Source: Spinacia oleracea (lineage: Eukaryota; Streptophyta; Magnoliopsida; Caryophyllales; Amaranthaceae). Taken from it: 64,000 bases of DNA. A program made the translations under genes and the position numbers. Location: assembly GCF_020520425.1 (NCBI RefSeq), contig NC_079492.1, positions 145,917,861 to 145,981,860 on the forward strand, in the 5' to 3' direction. The notes under the pieces were generated by a model. The model saw nothing but the letters and a program-made list of their open reading frames with translations. It had not been told where the DNA came from and did no database searches. This document shows positions 53,450 to 64,000 of this stretch, piece after piece (the stretch's first letter is position 1; each line of letters starts with the position of its first letter).

Positions 53450-56400
53450 CTAAAGCCATTCTCCCATATGCCTAAGCCCCATAGACCTAGTATGACTCTC
53501 ATGCTTAGGTTGAGCAAGCGGTTTAGTTAGAGGATCAGCCACGTTATCCTCAGTATGAACCTTGCTTACTTTCACATCCCCTCTTTCAACGATCTCTCGA
53601 ATAAGATGGAATCTCCTGAGCACATGTTTGGATTTTTGGTGCGATCTGGGTTCCTTGGACTGGGAAATGGCACCATTGTTGTCACAATACAACTCAATGC
53701 CATTTTCAATGCTAGGAACTACACCAAGTTCACTAATGAACTTTTTGATCCAAACAGCTTCTTTTGCTGCATCACTTGCTGCAATATACTCAGCCTCTGT
53801 TGTAGAATCTGCGATGGTACTCTGCTTAGAACTCTTCCAGCTCACAGCCCCTCCATTGAGACAAAATATGAAACCAGATTGTGATCGGAAATCATCTTTG
53901 TCACTTTGGAAGCTTGCATCGGTGTATCCAGTGGCAACCAACTCATTATCTCCACCATAGACCAAGAAATCATCCTTAGTCCTTCTTAAGTACTTAAGGA
54001 TATTCTTTGCTGCCATCCAGTGCGCCTCTCCTGGGTTTGACTGGTATCTGCTGCACATACTCAAAGCATATGCAACATCCGGTCGAGTGCATACCATGGC
54101 ATACATAATGGACCCTACTGCAGAGGCATAAGGAACATTACTCATGCGCTTGACCTCATCAGGTGTCGAAGGACACTGAGTCTTGCCAAGTGAAATGCCA
54201 TGTTGCATGGGAATGAAACCTCTTTTGGAGTTTTCCAGCTTGAACCTTGCAAGAACCTTATCAATATAAGTCTCTTGGCATAGTCCAATCAGCCTTTTGG
54301 ATCTATCTCTATGGATCCTTATTCCCAAGATGTATTCAGCTTCTCCTAGGTCTTTCATGGAAAAACAACTTTTAAGCCATTCCTTGACTGAATCAAGCAT
54401 GGTCTTGTCGTTTCCTATGAGAAGTATGTCATCCACATACAAGACTAGGAAAGCAATACTACTCCCACTCAACTTCTTGTATATACAAGATTCCTCTTCA
54501 TTTCTAAGGAAGCCAAAAGATTTGACTGCCTCATCAAATCTGAGGTTCCAACTCTGGGATGCTTGCTTAAGCCCATAAATGGACTTCTTAAGTTTGCAAA
54601 CTTTTCTTGGACTGTTTGGATCTTCAAAACCTTGTGGTTGTGTCATGTACACATCCTCTTTCAAGAACCCATTCAAGAAAGCGGTTTTGACGTCCATCTG
54701 CCAGATCTCATAGTCATGAAAGGCAGCAATCGCAAGAATTATCCTAATGGATTTCAGCATGGCTACTGGTGAGAAGGTTTCATCATAGTCAATACCATGA
54801 ATTTGTCTAAAACCTTTTGCCACTAGTCTTGCCTTAAAGACATCAATGTTTCCATCTTTGTCCTTTTTCAGTTTGAAAATCCATTTGCAACCTATGGGTT
54901 TAACCCCATCAGGCAAAGCAACCAAGTCCCATACTTGATTTTCAAACATCGAATCCATTTCGGATCTCATGGCTTCAAGCCATTTCTCGGAGTCTTGACT
55001 CGTCAAAGCATTTGTGTAGCTAGTAGGTTCCTCATGTTCTAAAATCTCTATTTCAGAACTTTCAGTCAAAAGGAAATCAATATATCTCTTTGACGGAATG
55101 ACGGTCCTACTAGACCTACGTTGGGGAACAACAGGAGAATTTTCCAACTCATTAGGTTGAGGGACTTCGCATGGATTATCTCCAAGTGGGACGGTAGAAG
55201 GCGCATGAATGGAATGCACCGCCTCCTGAGCATTTTCATGCTGGGTCGTCTCTGACGAGGTGTGAACCTCATCCATTTGTTGCTCATCTCGAATTTCTTC
55301 GAGATATACATTACTCCCACTTGTTTTTCTGGAAATAAACTCCTTTTCCAGAAAGACACCATCGCGAGCAACAAACACTTTGTTTTCGCTTTGGTTGTAG
55401 AAGTAGTATCCCTTAGTCTGTTTTGGGTAACCCACAAAAAGACACTTATCGGACTTGGGTGAAAGCTTATCAGAAAGTAAACGTTTTACATAAACTTCAC
55501 AACCCCATGTCCTTAGAAAAGACAATTTTGGAACTTTTCCAGTCCACATCTCATATGGCGTCTTTTCTACTGCTTTGGACGGAGCTCTGTTGAGTGTGAA
55601 TGCCGTTGTTTCAAGCGCAAATCCCCAAAATGAGGCAGGAAGGTTAGCAAGACTCATCATGGACCGAACCATATCTAATAGAGTTCGGTTCCTTCTTTCG
55701 GAAACCCCATTCAATTGTGGTGTCCCTGGTGGAGTCAATTGCGAAAGTATTCCACAATCTTTCAAATGATCACCAAACTCTTGAGATAAATATTCACCAC
55801 CACGATCGGATCGCAATGCTTTAATTTTCTTTCCAAGTTGGTTTTGTACTTCATTTTGGAATTCCTTGAACTTTTCAAAGGATTCCGACTTATGTCGCAT
55901 GAGGTAAACATATCCAAATCTGCTCACATCATCAGTAAAAGTAATGAAATACCCGTACCCTCCCCTAGCCAAAGTACTCATAGGTCCGCACACATCAGTA
56001 TGTATGAGGGCTAAAAGATCATTGGCCCTTTCACTTGAGCCTGTGAAAGGAGATTTTGTCATTTTCTCCATTAAGCAAAACTCACATACTTCAAATGATT
56101 CAAAATCAAATGATTTGAGAATTCCATCCTTATGAAGTTTCTCTATGCGCTTTGAGCTTATGTGGCCTAATCGACAATGCCATAGGTAAGTAGGGTTCAA
56201 ATCATTTGGTTTGTGTTTCTTGTTTTCTATGTGATAGATATGGTTTTGTAAGTCTAGTACATACAAACCATTTGATAATTTAGCAGAGACATAGAACATA
56301 CCATTCAAATATGCTGAACAACAATTATTCATAATTTGAAATGAAAAACCTTCCGAATCCAAAATCGGAATAGAAATTATGTTCTTGGTAATAACTGGAA

Positions 56401-57544
56401 CGTAATAACAATTATAAAGTTCTAATATTAAACCAGAAGGCAAGCGTAAACTATAATCTCCTACAGCTAAAGCAGCAACTCTTGCTCCATTGCCTACTCG
56501 GAGATCCACTTCGCCTTTGCTCAAGCTCCTACTTCTTTTTAGTCCCTGCATATTACCAATAATGTGAGATCCACAAGCGGTATCAAATACCCAAGAAGTA
56601 GTTGTAGCTAAATTAACTTCTATGACATAGATACCTGAAGTTAAAGCACCAGTCTTCTTATCCTCCAGATATTTGGGGCAGTTCCTCTTCCAATGACCAA
56701 TCTTGTGGCAGTGGTAGCACTCATGTTGAGCAGCTACCTTAGCCTTGGGAGTGGCCTTTGGCTTGGTTGAAGAGTTCTCATTGGCAACTACCTTGCCCTT
56801 GTTCTTCTTCATGGGAGCCCCTTTCTTCTTGAACTGCTTACCTTTACTAACCATTAGAACATCCTTATGTTTAGATTTACTTGGTAAGTTTCTCTCAGCT
56901 TGAATTAGTGAACCATGCAACTCTTGCAGGGTAGCCTCCCCTCCTTGCATGTAGAAGTTCAACTTAAAGTTATGAAAATCTTCAGGCAAGGATCTGATGA
57001 CTATGTCAGTTGCCAGGTCCTTAGGATAAGGGAAACCCAATTTCTCCATGGTCTGAAAATGTCCAATCAAATCGAACACATGCGGACCAACGGGCTTCCC
57101 CTCTTCCAACTTGGAATCCAGAAGTTTGCAGTTTGCTTCAAATCTCTCCAATCTAGCATTTTTCTGAAACAAAGTTTTCAGTTGCTGGATTATGCTGCAG
57201 GCATCCAGACCATCAAAACATTTTTGATACTCTGGTTCCATGCAAGCAAGCATCAAGCATGTTACTTGCAAGGAGTTATCCTCTAGAGTTTGTCTAGCTC
57301 GCTTTTGAGCTGCAGTAGCATTTTCTGGCAAGGGTTCAGGGAGAGGATTGTCAAGAACACTTTCTTTTCCTTCCGCTCTGAGAACAATTCTCACAGCCAT
57401 TTGCCATTGTAGGAAGTTGGTAGCATTCAGTTTGTCTTTTTCAATTAGAGGGCGCAAGTTAAAAGTAGAGTTGTTTGCACCAGACATGATAACTACAATA
57501 AAAAGTAAAGCAAGATTCAATATAATGTTTATCAAAAGTAGCAA
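53450..57544 (-). CDS. Copia Gag-Pol polyprotein, 1364 aa, intact
   Basis: Gag (about 30-260) then a Lys-rich stretch and the CCHC knuckle CYHCHKIGHWKRNC (about 273-286). Protease region WVFDTACGSHI near 319, where the usual DTG/DSG reads DTA. Integrase zinc region CRLGHIS and CEFC (about 458-495), core D in IHTDVCG (about 515), D in RSDRGGE (about 580), E in VSERRNR (about 615). Reverse transcriptase with LYVDDILLIG near 1039, RNase H with TDASFQSDKDD near 1210. Layout and length are those of TNT1-like copia elements. The sequence is open throughout and the C-terminal 873 residues match the second unit exactly. Confidence 0.95.
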   Translation of the reverse strand: MLLLINIILNLALLFIVVIMSGANNSTFNLRPLIEKDKLNATNFLQWQMAVRIVLRAEGKESVLDNPLPEPLPENATAAQKRARQTLEDNSLQVTCLMLACMEPEYQKCFDGLDACSIIQQLKTLFQKNARLERFEANCKLLDSKLEEGKPVGPHVFDLIGHFQTMEKLGFPYPKDLATDIVIRSLPEDFHNFKLNFYMQGGEATLQELHGSLIQAERNLPSKSKHKDVLMVSKGKQFKKKGAPMKKNKGKVVANENSSTKPKATPKAKVAAQHECYHCHKIGHWKRNCPKYLEDKKTGALTSGIYVIEVNLATTTSWVFDTACGSHIIGNMQGLKRSRSLSKGEVDLRVGNGARVAALAVGDYSLRLPSGLILELYNCYYVPVITKNIISIPILDSEGFSFQIMNNCCSAYLNGMFYVSAKLSNGLYVLDLQNHIYHIENKKHKPNDLNPTYLWHCRLGHISSKRIEKLHKDGILKSFDFESFEVCEFCLMEKMTKSPFTGSSERANDLLALIHTDVCGPMSTLARGGYGYFITFTDDVSRFGYVYLMRHKSESFEKFKEFQNEVQNQLGKKIKALRSDRGGEYLSQEFGDHLKDCGILSQLTPPGTPQLNGVSERRNRTLLDMVRSMMSLANLPASFWGFALETTAFTLNRAPSKAVEKTPYEMWTGKVPKLSFLRTWGCEVYVKRLLSDKLSPKSDKCLFVGYPKQTKGYYFYNQSENKVFVARDGVFLEKEFISRKTSGSNVYLEEIRDEQQMDEVHTSSETTQHENAQEAVHSIHAPSTVPLGDNPCEVPQPNELENSPVVPQRRSSRTVIPSKRYIDFLLTESSEIEILEHEEPTSYTNALTSQDSEKWLEAMRSEMDSMFENQVWDLVALPDGVKPIGCKWIFKLKKDKDGNIDVFKARLVAKGFRQIHGIDYDETFSPVAMLKSIRIILAIAAFHDYEIWQMDVKTAFLNGFLKEDVYMTQPQGFEDPNSPRKVCKLKKSIYGLKQASQSWNLRFDEAVKSFGFLRNEEESCIYKKLSGSSIAFLVLYVDDILLIGNDKTMLDSVKEWLKSCFSMKDLGEAEYILGIRIHRDRSKRLIGLCQETYIDKVLARFKLENSKRGFIPMQHGISLGKTQCPSTPDEVKRMSNVPYASAVGSIMYAMVCTRPDVAYALSMCSRYQSNPGEAHWMAAKNILKYLRRTKDDFLVYGGDNELVATGYTDASFQSDKDDFRSQSGFIFCLNGGAVSWKSSKQSTIADSTTEAEYIAASDAAKEAVWIKKFISELGVVPSIENGIELYCDNNGAISQSKEPRSHQKSKHVLRRFHLIREIVERGDVKVSKVHTEDNVADPLTKPLAQPKHESHTRSMGLRHMGEWL

Positions 57545-59923
57545 TTAAACAAATTCAATTCACTACTACCCTTTATTCAAAATTAGAAGTCCCCATTGAA
57601 TAAAGAATTAACCAAGATCCCCTCCCACTACAATCAAACGGACTTTGGCCCTGCTACTTTAATTTATAGTATTCGAGGTAAGTAAACATTTTACTAATTA
57701 TAACTGATTATAACTCTTGGTAGACAGGTTAACAACTCTTTGTATTTTCCTATCTCTTAGCTTCAAAACCCAAAACTTTGTCTTTTGATAGTTTTGTTGA
57801 GTTAAACCAAACATTAACATGTAAGTTTCAAAAACCTACCCTACTATCCCCGGAATTATAAGCAACACCCTGCTTTGGCAGAACCTATTACTCATGACCT
57901 AAGGCTTTATAGGTGTTGTATGGAAAAGCACTTAAACTCAATATTATTTTGGGACCTAAGTTTACTATGTTGGTTAATTAAAAGTGAACACATTGCTTTA
58001 AATAACCACATACATAAACTCAATAAGCATTTTAAGGCAATATAAAATGCATAAAAATAAATGTGATCCTAGTATGGCCCCTAAAAAATAAGCTCAAATC
58101 TTCTTGGGTTCCTGTTCATCTTTCTTGGATCTCCATCCTTGAATTTTTGATCGAACCTTCTTACTTCATCGAACTCATAATACGAACTTTATAATCTAAT
58201 TTAAACTTTTAAATTAAATTACAACAATACAGAACGATGCGCAGATCGTATTTTAAAATTTACAAGAATACAAAACGATAAGCAAATCGTATTTTCTATC
58301 CTATTTTGGGCCATACTAGTCACTTGCCTGTAACAAAATATCATAATATTCCATACACGCATATAATATTAAAATATATTAGACAAAAATTATTTACTTA
58401 TTAACTATTAATAAGCAAATAACATTTCCAAAATAATACTAAAAACTTAAACAATTTAAGTTTAACATTATTTTAATTCAATTACTATTTAAATATGGCT
58501 AGAATAATCTCATTAATCTAGAATTTGCATTCATTGAAAATTACGAATTATGCTCAAAACGAAGATCTGATTTTCCAATTTAAAAAAAAAAAAAATCAAA
58601 TTACTCAAACTTTTTGGAAATTAATTGTATTTCCAACTTCCAAAACTGATTTAAAAGAGCTGATACATTCAATTGGACTTTTAATTCAAGTACTCAAACT
58701 GATTTTGAAAAATCCCCTTTCTTCTTTTCTCTTTTTTTTTTTTTTTTTTTTTATTGTTTTAAAGCAAGAGAACAGCAGGCAGGCATGAGACCCGCCCCTG
58801 CCTCGCCGTGAAGCACAGAAAAATCCCTTCACGCCGGTCATCTTCCTGACCCAGTCACGCCGACCGACCCGACCACCAGAATAATTCGGCAGCCCGGCCG
58901 AGCAGCGAGCCAGGCCAAAACGACGAGTCCATCGCAACTGCCATTCAGTTGCAACAGCACGATCCTACGCTGCCTTACTGCCGCCCATCCGCCGCCCCTT
59001 TTCCCGCCGGAACGCCGCCCTAATTATCCCTCCACCGTGGCTCCACCGTCGCGGGTGGTGGCCACCCAGCCATGGAGGTTGTTATTTTAATTTGGGTAAC
59101 AATTACCTAAATTAAATTAATCTTTATTCAACTTTTGTTAAAGATTAACAATTTAATTAGGGTTTAATTATCCGAAAATAATGGCAAAAAATTTGAATAA
59201 ATTAACAATCCTTAAACTGGATTTTAGGGTTGTTAGAAGTTAGATTTCAATTTAAACTCTTTATTAAAATTAAATCTAACAAAAATTCAAAATTTAAGGC
59301 ATAATTATCTCATTTTATTCAAATAATTCAAGAAAATAACAATTATAATCCGAAAAATTCGAATTAAATTACCAGGCAGATCTATTGAATATTCTTAACA
59401 AATAAAATCAAAAATTTTAATTGTTATCCTTAAATTTTATGATTAATCGAATTAAACATAAAAATTAACCAAATTCAATAATTAATATACAAAAATTCCG
59501 AAAATTAGTTAAAAAATTACCAAAAAATTTCGGCTATTGTATAAAAATTAGGGGATAATCAGTAGATTTATTTAACAAATTAAAAATCAAATCTTTAATT
59601 GTTAACAAATTATTTCCATGATTAATCTTATTAACCATTAAATAATTTAAAATCTGACGAATTTAATTTTTAAAAAATCCGAAAATTTTTATGTGATATT
59701 AACTGTTAATTTCGACCCTGTGATAAAAATTTCGGAATTTTATAAATTTATTTTGAGCAAAAATTAATTAAATCACGATTTAATGATTCCAATCAATTAA
59801 TATCATATATTAATTTTGCAAATTCAAGCCATAAATAAATCTTCCCTTAATTGAATCAAAATAATAATGTTGCATACAATCATGATCATAAAATATTATG
59901 CAAGAGGCTAAAACTGATACCAC
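57545..59923 (-). other. Unusually long 5' leader of the copia element
   Basis: About 2.4 kb between the primer site and the Gag start. Mostly AT-rich, but 58770-59080 is GC-rich (for example GCCGCCCATCCGCCGCCCC and CACCGTCGCGGGTGGTGGCC) next to a run of more than 20 T at about 58731-58752. The composition shift suggests inserted or captured sequence; no domain was recognised. Confidence 0.6.
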
Positions 59924-60576
59924 TGTAGGAACATATAGATGCATAAAGCGGAATTTCAGGAAACAATTTCCTAACATCAATCACAGGATCACATGCATAA
60001 CAATAATATAGATCAGATTAAGTCGAAAGAATAATCACCTTTGTAGCGTGTTCTCCCGTTCGTATGCAAGCTTCAAAGATCTTAGAGCCCCACTTGTTGC
60101 TCCTCTACTTAGTCCACAAGCACCAATTGAATCCCACGTATGCTAGTACGGAAGAGAACGATCACGATCAATCTCTTGCTTTGTTTGGGAAGAACGGCGT
60201 TTCAGAGAAATAGAATTAGGGTTTTTGTGTTTTCCTTTTTGTCAGATATTGAATGAACGTAATTTCTAAATCCCTGACATTATAACTATTATAATGTGAG
60301 AGTTTTAGGTTAACACAAAACCAAAGCCCAACATTCTTTCCCTTAATAGACCGGTTGCCATCGGGCCTTTTGGGCCCATTCCAATTAGTGCTTATATGTG
60401 TGACCTTATAGGATTAAATTATTTTAGTTGTAGGTCCAATCAATATTGTCCTACTAATCACATTTATTCTCTAGCAAGCAAATATGATTACTAAAATAAT
60501 TAACTTATTATCTTCATAATTAATTCCTATTTGTATTTAGTAATTGCCGGAAATGTCTAAGGACATAATTCCTTCA
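59924..60576 (-). repeat. Shared LTR between the two tandem copia units
   Basis: Acts as the 5' LTR of the left unit (primer site at 59913-59922 on the minus strand) and the 3' LTR of the right unit (purine tract just above 60576). Confidence 0.88.
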
Positions 60577-61338
60577 ATCTCCCACTTGTCCGAAGACAAG
60601 AAAGCAATGCTAAATTCCTTAAGTCTCTTAATGCCAAAATTTGATAACACACTGTTATTCTCAAAGTCTAGTTTCTTGATCGCCGAGTTCGAACTGTTCA
60701 AATAAAGATTAACATTTTAATCCCATTCCGCATGGCCATGCAATTTTTCAGTTCTCGCTCATCAAGAGGCCCAGACACCATTCCTATCAAATAGGAGGAC
60801 TTATTCACTCTTGTATGACCATAACTCCCACTCAATTCTTAGCCCACCTGATCACTGCTTTTATAACCTCCTTTTACGGCGCGGCGTTTAACAGAGTCAA
60901 GGTTAAACTAATTGTCTCATGGTTATTAAGACATACTCATGTCTAAGGAATCCACTAAATATAGAATTTTGATTCTACTTTTAGAATCTAGTTAGGTCAA
61001 GTCTCAATGCATCAAGTATACATCCATATAATCAATTAGACATCCCTATGTCTCCATAGCCCATGGAACTGCACTATCAATTAATTACATGCTAGTCTTC
61101 TCATAAATCACTTATGTCCAATTTAGTGATTCAGACTAGGGACTTAATAAGTTGTGATTTCAGTTCACTTTATAGGGTTCCATTATCAAAACGTTTTCGA
61201 TAATCCTATTTGAAAACACAAGTTATTTGGACATTTTATTTAATACTAAACCAAACAATTAAATAAGAATGAACTTTTATTGATAAACATTCAAAGCATA
61301 ATAAATGTCTTTACAATTGTAAACATAAAGTAAACAAA

Positions 61339-64000
61339 CTAAAGCCATTCTCCCATATGCCTAAGCCCCATAGACCTAGTATGACTCTCATGCTTAGGTT
61401 GAGCAAGCGGTTTAGTTAGAGGATCAGCCACGTTATCCTCAGTATGAACCTTGCTTACTTTCACATCCCCTCTTTCAACGATCTCTCGAATAAGATGGAA
61501 TCTCCTGAGCACATGTTTGGATTTTTGGTGCGATCTGGGTTCCTTGGACTGGGAAATGGCACCATTGTTGTCACAATACAACTCAATGCCATTTTCAATG
61601 CTAGGAACTACACCAAGTTCACTAATGAACTTTTTGATCCAAACAGCTTCTTTTGCTGCATCACTTGCTGCAATATACTCAGCCTCTGTTGTAGAATCTG
61701 CGATGGTACTCTGCTTAGAACTCTTCCAGCTCACAGCCCCTCCATTGAGACAAAATATGAAACCAGATTGTGATCGGAAATCATCTTTGTCACTTTGGAA
61801 GCTTGCATCGGTGTATCCAGTGGCAACCAACTCATTATCTCCACCATAGACCAAGAAATCATCCTTAGTCCTTCTTAAGTACTTAAGGATATTCTTTGCT
61901 GCCATCCAGTGCGCCTCTCCTGGGTTTGACTGGTATCTGCTGCACATACTCAAAGCATATGCAACATCCGGTCGAGTGCATACCATGGCATACATAATGG
62001 ACCCTACTGCAGAGGCATAAGGAACATTACTCATGCGCTTGACCTCATCAGGTGTCGAAGGACACTGAGTCTTGCCAAGTGAAATGCCATGTTGCATGGG
62101 AATGAAACCTCTTTTGGAGTTTTCCAGCTTGAACCTTGCAAGAACCTTATCAATATAAGTCTCTTGGCATAGTCCAATCAGCCTTTTGGATCTATCTCTA
62201 TGGATCCTTATTCCCAAGATGTATTCAGCTTCTCCTAGGTCTTTCATGGAAAAACAACTTTTAAGCCATTCCTTGACTGAATCAAGCATGGTCTTGTCGT
62301 TTCCTATGAGAAGTATGTCATCCACATACAAGACTAGGAAAGCAATACTACTCCCACTCAACTTCTTGTATATACAAGATTCCTCTTCATTTCTAAGGAA
62401 GCCAAAAGATTTGACTGCCTCATCAAATCTGAGGTTCCAACTCTGGGATGCTTGCTTAAGCCCATAAATGGACTTCTTAAGTTTGCAAACTTTTCTTGGA
62501 CTGTTTGGATCTTCAAAACCTTGTGGTTGTGTCATGTACACATCCTCTTTCAAGAACCCATTCAAGAAAGCGGTTTTGACGTCCATCTGCCAGATCTCAT
62601 AGTCATGAAAGGCAGCAATCGCAAGAATTATCCTAATGGATTTCAGCATGGCTACTGGTGAGAAGGTTTCATCATAGTCAATACCATGAATTTGTCTAAA
62701 ACCTTTTGCCACTAGTCTTGCCTTAAAGACATCAATGTTTCCATCTTTGTCCTTTTTCAGTTTGAAAATCCATTTGCAACCTATGGGTTTAACCCCATCA
62801 GGCAAAGCAACCAAGTCCCATACTTGATTTTCAAACATCGAATCCATTTCGGATCTCATGGCTTCAAGCCATTTCTCGGAGTCTTGACTCGTCAAAGCAT
62901 TTGTGTAGCTAGTAGGTTCCTCATGTTCTAAAATCTCTATTTCAGAACTTTCAGTCAAAAGGAAATCAATATATCTCTTTGACGGAATGACGGTCCTACT
63001 AGACCTACGTTGGGGAACAACAGGAGAATTTTCCAACTCATTAGGTTGAGGGACTTCGCATGGATTATCTCCAAGTGGGACGGTAGAAGGCGCATGAATG
63101 GAATGCACCGCCTCCTGAGCATTTTCATGCTGGGTCGTCTCTGACGAGGTGTGAACCTCATCCATTTGTTGCTCATCTCGAATTTCTTCGAGATATACAT
63201 TACTCCCACTTGTTTTTCTGGAAATAAACTCCTTTTCCAGAAAGACACCATCGCGAGCAACAAACACTTTGTTTTCGCTTTGGTTGTAGAAGTAGTATCC
63301 CTTAGTCTGTTTTGGGTAACCCACAAAAAGACACTTATCGGACTTGGGTGAAAGCTTATCAGAAAGTAAACGTTTTACATAAACTTCACAACCCCATGTC
63401 CTTAGAAAAGACAATTTTGGAACTTTTCCAGTCCACATCTCATATGGCGTCTTTTCTACTGCTTTGGACGGAGCTCTGTTGAGTGTGAATGCCGTTGTTT
63501 CAAGCGCAAATCCCCAAAATGAGGCAGGAAGGTTAGCAAGACTCATCATGGACCGAACCATATCTAATAGAGTTCGGTTCCTTCTTTCGGAAACCCCATT
63601 CAATTGTGGTGTCCCTGGTGGAGTCAATTGCGAAAGTATTCCACAATCTTTCAAATGATCACCAAACTCTTGAGATAAATATTCACCACCACGATCGGAT
63701 CGCAATGCTTTAATTTTCTTTCCAAGTTGGTTTTGTACTTCATTTTGGAATTCCTTGAACTTTTCAAAGGATTCCGACTTATGTCGCATGAGGTAAACAT
63801 ATCCAAATCTGCTCACATCATCAGTAAAAGTAATGAAATACCCGTACCCTCCCCTAGCCAAAGTACTCATAGGTCCGCACACATCAGTATGTATGAGGGC
63901 TAAAAGATCATTGGCCCTTTCACTTGAGCCTGTGAAAGGAGATTTTGTCATTTTCTCCATTAAGCAAAACTCACATACTTCAAATGATTCAAAATCAAAT
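61339..64000 (-). CDS. Copia Gag-Pol polyprotein, second unit, partial (5' part outside window)
   Basis: Covers integrase core, reverse transcriptase (YVDDILL) and RNase H to the stop, identical in translation to the left unit. The frame is open to the window edge. The Met at 63960 is internal, within the integrase region just before the catalytic core. By the 7889-base offset the real start should be near 65433. Confidence 0.92.
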   Translation of the reverse strand, partial: FDFESFEVCEFCLMEKMTKSPFTGSSERANDLLALIHTDVCGPMSTLARGGYGYFITFTDDVSRFGYVYLMRHKSESFEKFKEFQNEVQNQLGKKIKALRSDRGGEYLSQEFGDHLKDCGILSQLTPPGTPQLNGVSERRNRTLLDMVRSMMSLANLPASFWGFALETTAFTLNRAPSKAVEKTPYEMWTGKVPKLSFLRTWGCEVYVKRLLSDKLSPKSDKCLFVGYPKQTKGYYFYNQSENKVFVARDGVFLEKEFISRKTSGSNVYLEEIRDEQQMDEVHTSSETTQHENAQEAVHSIHAPSTVPLGDNPCEVPQPNELENSPVVPQRRSSRTVIPSKRYIDFLLTESSEIEILEHEEPTSYTNALTSQDSEKWLEAMRSEMDSMFENQVWDLVALPDGVKPIGCKWIFKLKKDKDGNIDVFKARLVAKGFRQIHGIDYDETFSPVAMLKSIRIILAIAAFHDYEIWQMDVKTAFLNGFLKEDVYMTQPQGFEDPNSPRKVCKLKKSIYGLKQASQSWNLRFDEAVKSFGFLRNEEESCIYKKLSGSSIAFLVLYVDDILLIGNDKTMLDSVKEWLKSCFSMKDLGEAEYILGIRIHRDRSKRLIGLCQETYIDKVLARFKLENSKRGFIPMQHGISLGKTQCPSTPDEVKRMSNVPYASAVGSIMYAMVCTRPDVAYALSMCSRYQSNPGEAHWMAAKNILKYLRRTKDDFLVYGGDNELVATGYTDASFQSDKDDFRSQSGFIFCLNGGAVSWKSSKQSTIADSTTEAEYIAASDAAKEAVWIKKFISELGVVPSIENGIELYCDNNGAISQSKEPRSHQKSKHVLRRFHLIREIVERGDVKVSKVHTEDNVADPLTKPLAQPKHESHTRSMGLRHMGEWL

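Larger units (their letters stand above)
52036..60576 (-). mobile_element. Full-length Ty1/copia element, ~8.5 kb, first unit of a tandem LTR array
   Basis: LTRs at 52036-52687 (3') and 59924-60576 (5'), TG...CA, about 652 and 653 bp. One substitution (T at 52091, A at 59979) and one 1-bp length difference near 52140/60029 were noted. The minus strand shows the primer site TGGTATCAG one base after the 5' LTR, and the purine tract AAGTGGGAGA before the 3' LTR. Between them are a 2.4-kb leader, the 1364-aa polyprotein and about 760 bp of 3' untranslated sequence. The 5' LTR is shared with the next unit, so the right-hand target duplication cannot be seen. Confidence 0.88.
59924..64000 (-). mobile_element. 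Second unit of the tandem copia array, truncated by the window end
   Basis: Starts with the shared LTR (59924-60576) and continues with internal sequence matching 52688-56111 at an offset of 7889 bases. Translations are identical over the shared part. The unit should continue beyond 64000 to a third LTR if the array is complete. Confidence 0.88.

Noticed and set aside
61444-61849. Pairs of plus-strand frames repeated exactly at 53555-53960 and 61444-61849, suggesting duplicated small genes
   Set aside because: They are antisense shadows of the RNase H region in the two tandem copia units.
1-64000. CRISPR arrays, bacterial operons or integrated viral genes
   Set aside because: No regularly spaced repeats, no prokaryotic gene organisation, and all reverse-transcriptase genes have Ty1/copia domain order without envelope or viral movement proteins.

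Overview
This is plant nuclear DNA: AT-rich, intron-containing genes, Ty1/copia retrotransposons primed by initiator tRNA-Met, Stowaway-type MITEs, Helitrons and Mutator-like elements. The frequent ACGGAGTA motif and the gene style suggest a core eudicot, perhaps Caryophyllales (spinach/beet/quinoa group). That placement is a guess from general impression, not a demonstrated assignment.

Layout. (1) 1-16 kb holds two ordinary housekeeping genes, both on the minus strand, whose exon chains could be rebuilt with every splice phase consistent. One is a 15-exon PQT3-like (RBBP6-type DWNN / zinc knuckle / RING-U-box) E3 ubiquitin ligase of 738 aa at 2208-7961. The other is a 10-exon AIM24-family protein of 282 aa at 10171-15782. 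A reverse-transcriptase-associated RNase H relic lies before them and small MITEs sit in and around their introns. (2) 17-49 kb is a partly tandem array of four intact two-exon genes for small secreted 8-cysteine, knottin-like peptides of 71-72 aa (ATGs at 21191, 28197, 34429 and 48549, all plus strand). A fifth, promoter-only relic lies at about 41.9 kb. Each intact gene has a TATAAATA box about 115-125 bp before its ATG, a conserved GT donor, a conserved acceptor and similar 3' flanks. Genes 1 and 2 form one pair (long, transposon-filled introns) and genes 3 and 4 another (120-125 bp introns). The spacers are duplicated too, so the paralogues act as empty-site controls for several transposon insertions.

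(3) Retrotransposons. An apparently complete Ty1/copia element with identical 192-bp LTRs and a TCTTT target duplication occupies 35352-40580. A minus-strand copia derivative with identical 161-bp LTRs and a CATAT duplication occupies 43130-46670; it keeps Gag and RT-RNase H in one frame but has lost protease and integrase, and its leader carries a short TRIM-like LTR block. From 52036 to the window end there is a tandem LTR-internal-LTR-internal arrangement of a third copia family, whose second copy runs out of the window.

(4) The rest is a mosaic of Helitrons, Mutator-like TIR elements with 9-bp duplications, hAT MITEs with 8-bp duplications, Stowaway MITEs, SINEs and a CACTA end, several of them nested.

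The most interesting item is the cysteine-rich peptide array. I do not recognise its cysteine pattern as a named family. A gene finder may miss the genes, because exon 1 reads through its true donor into a nearby stop and exon 2 is only about 150 bp.
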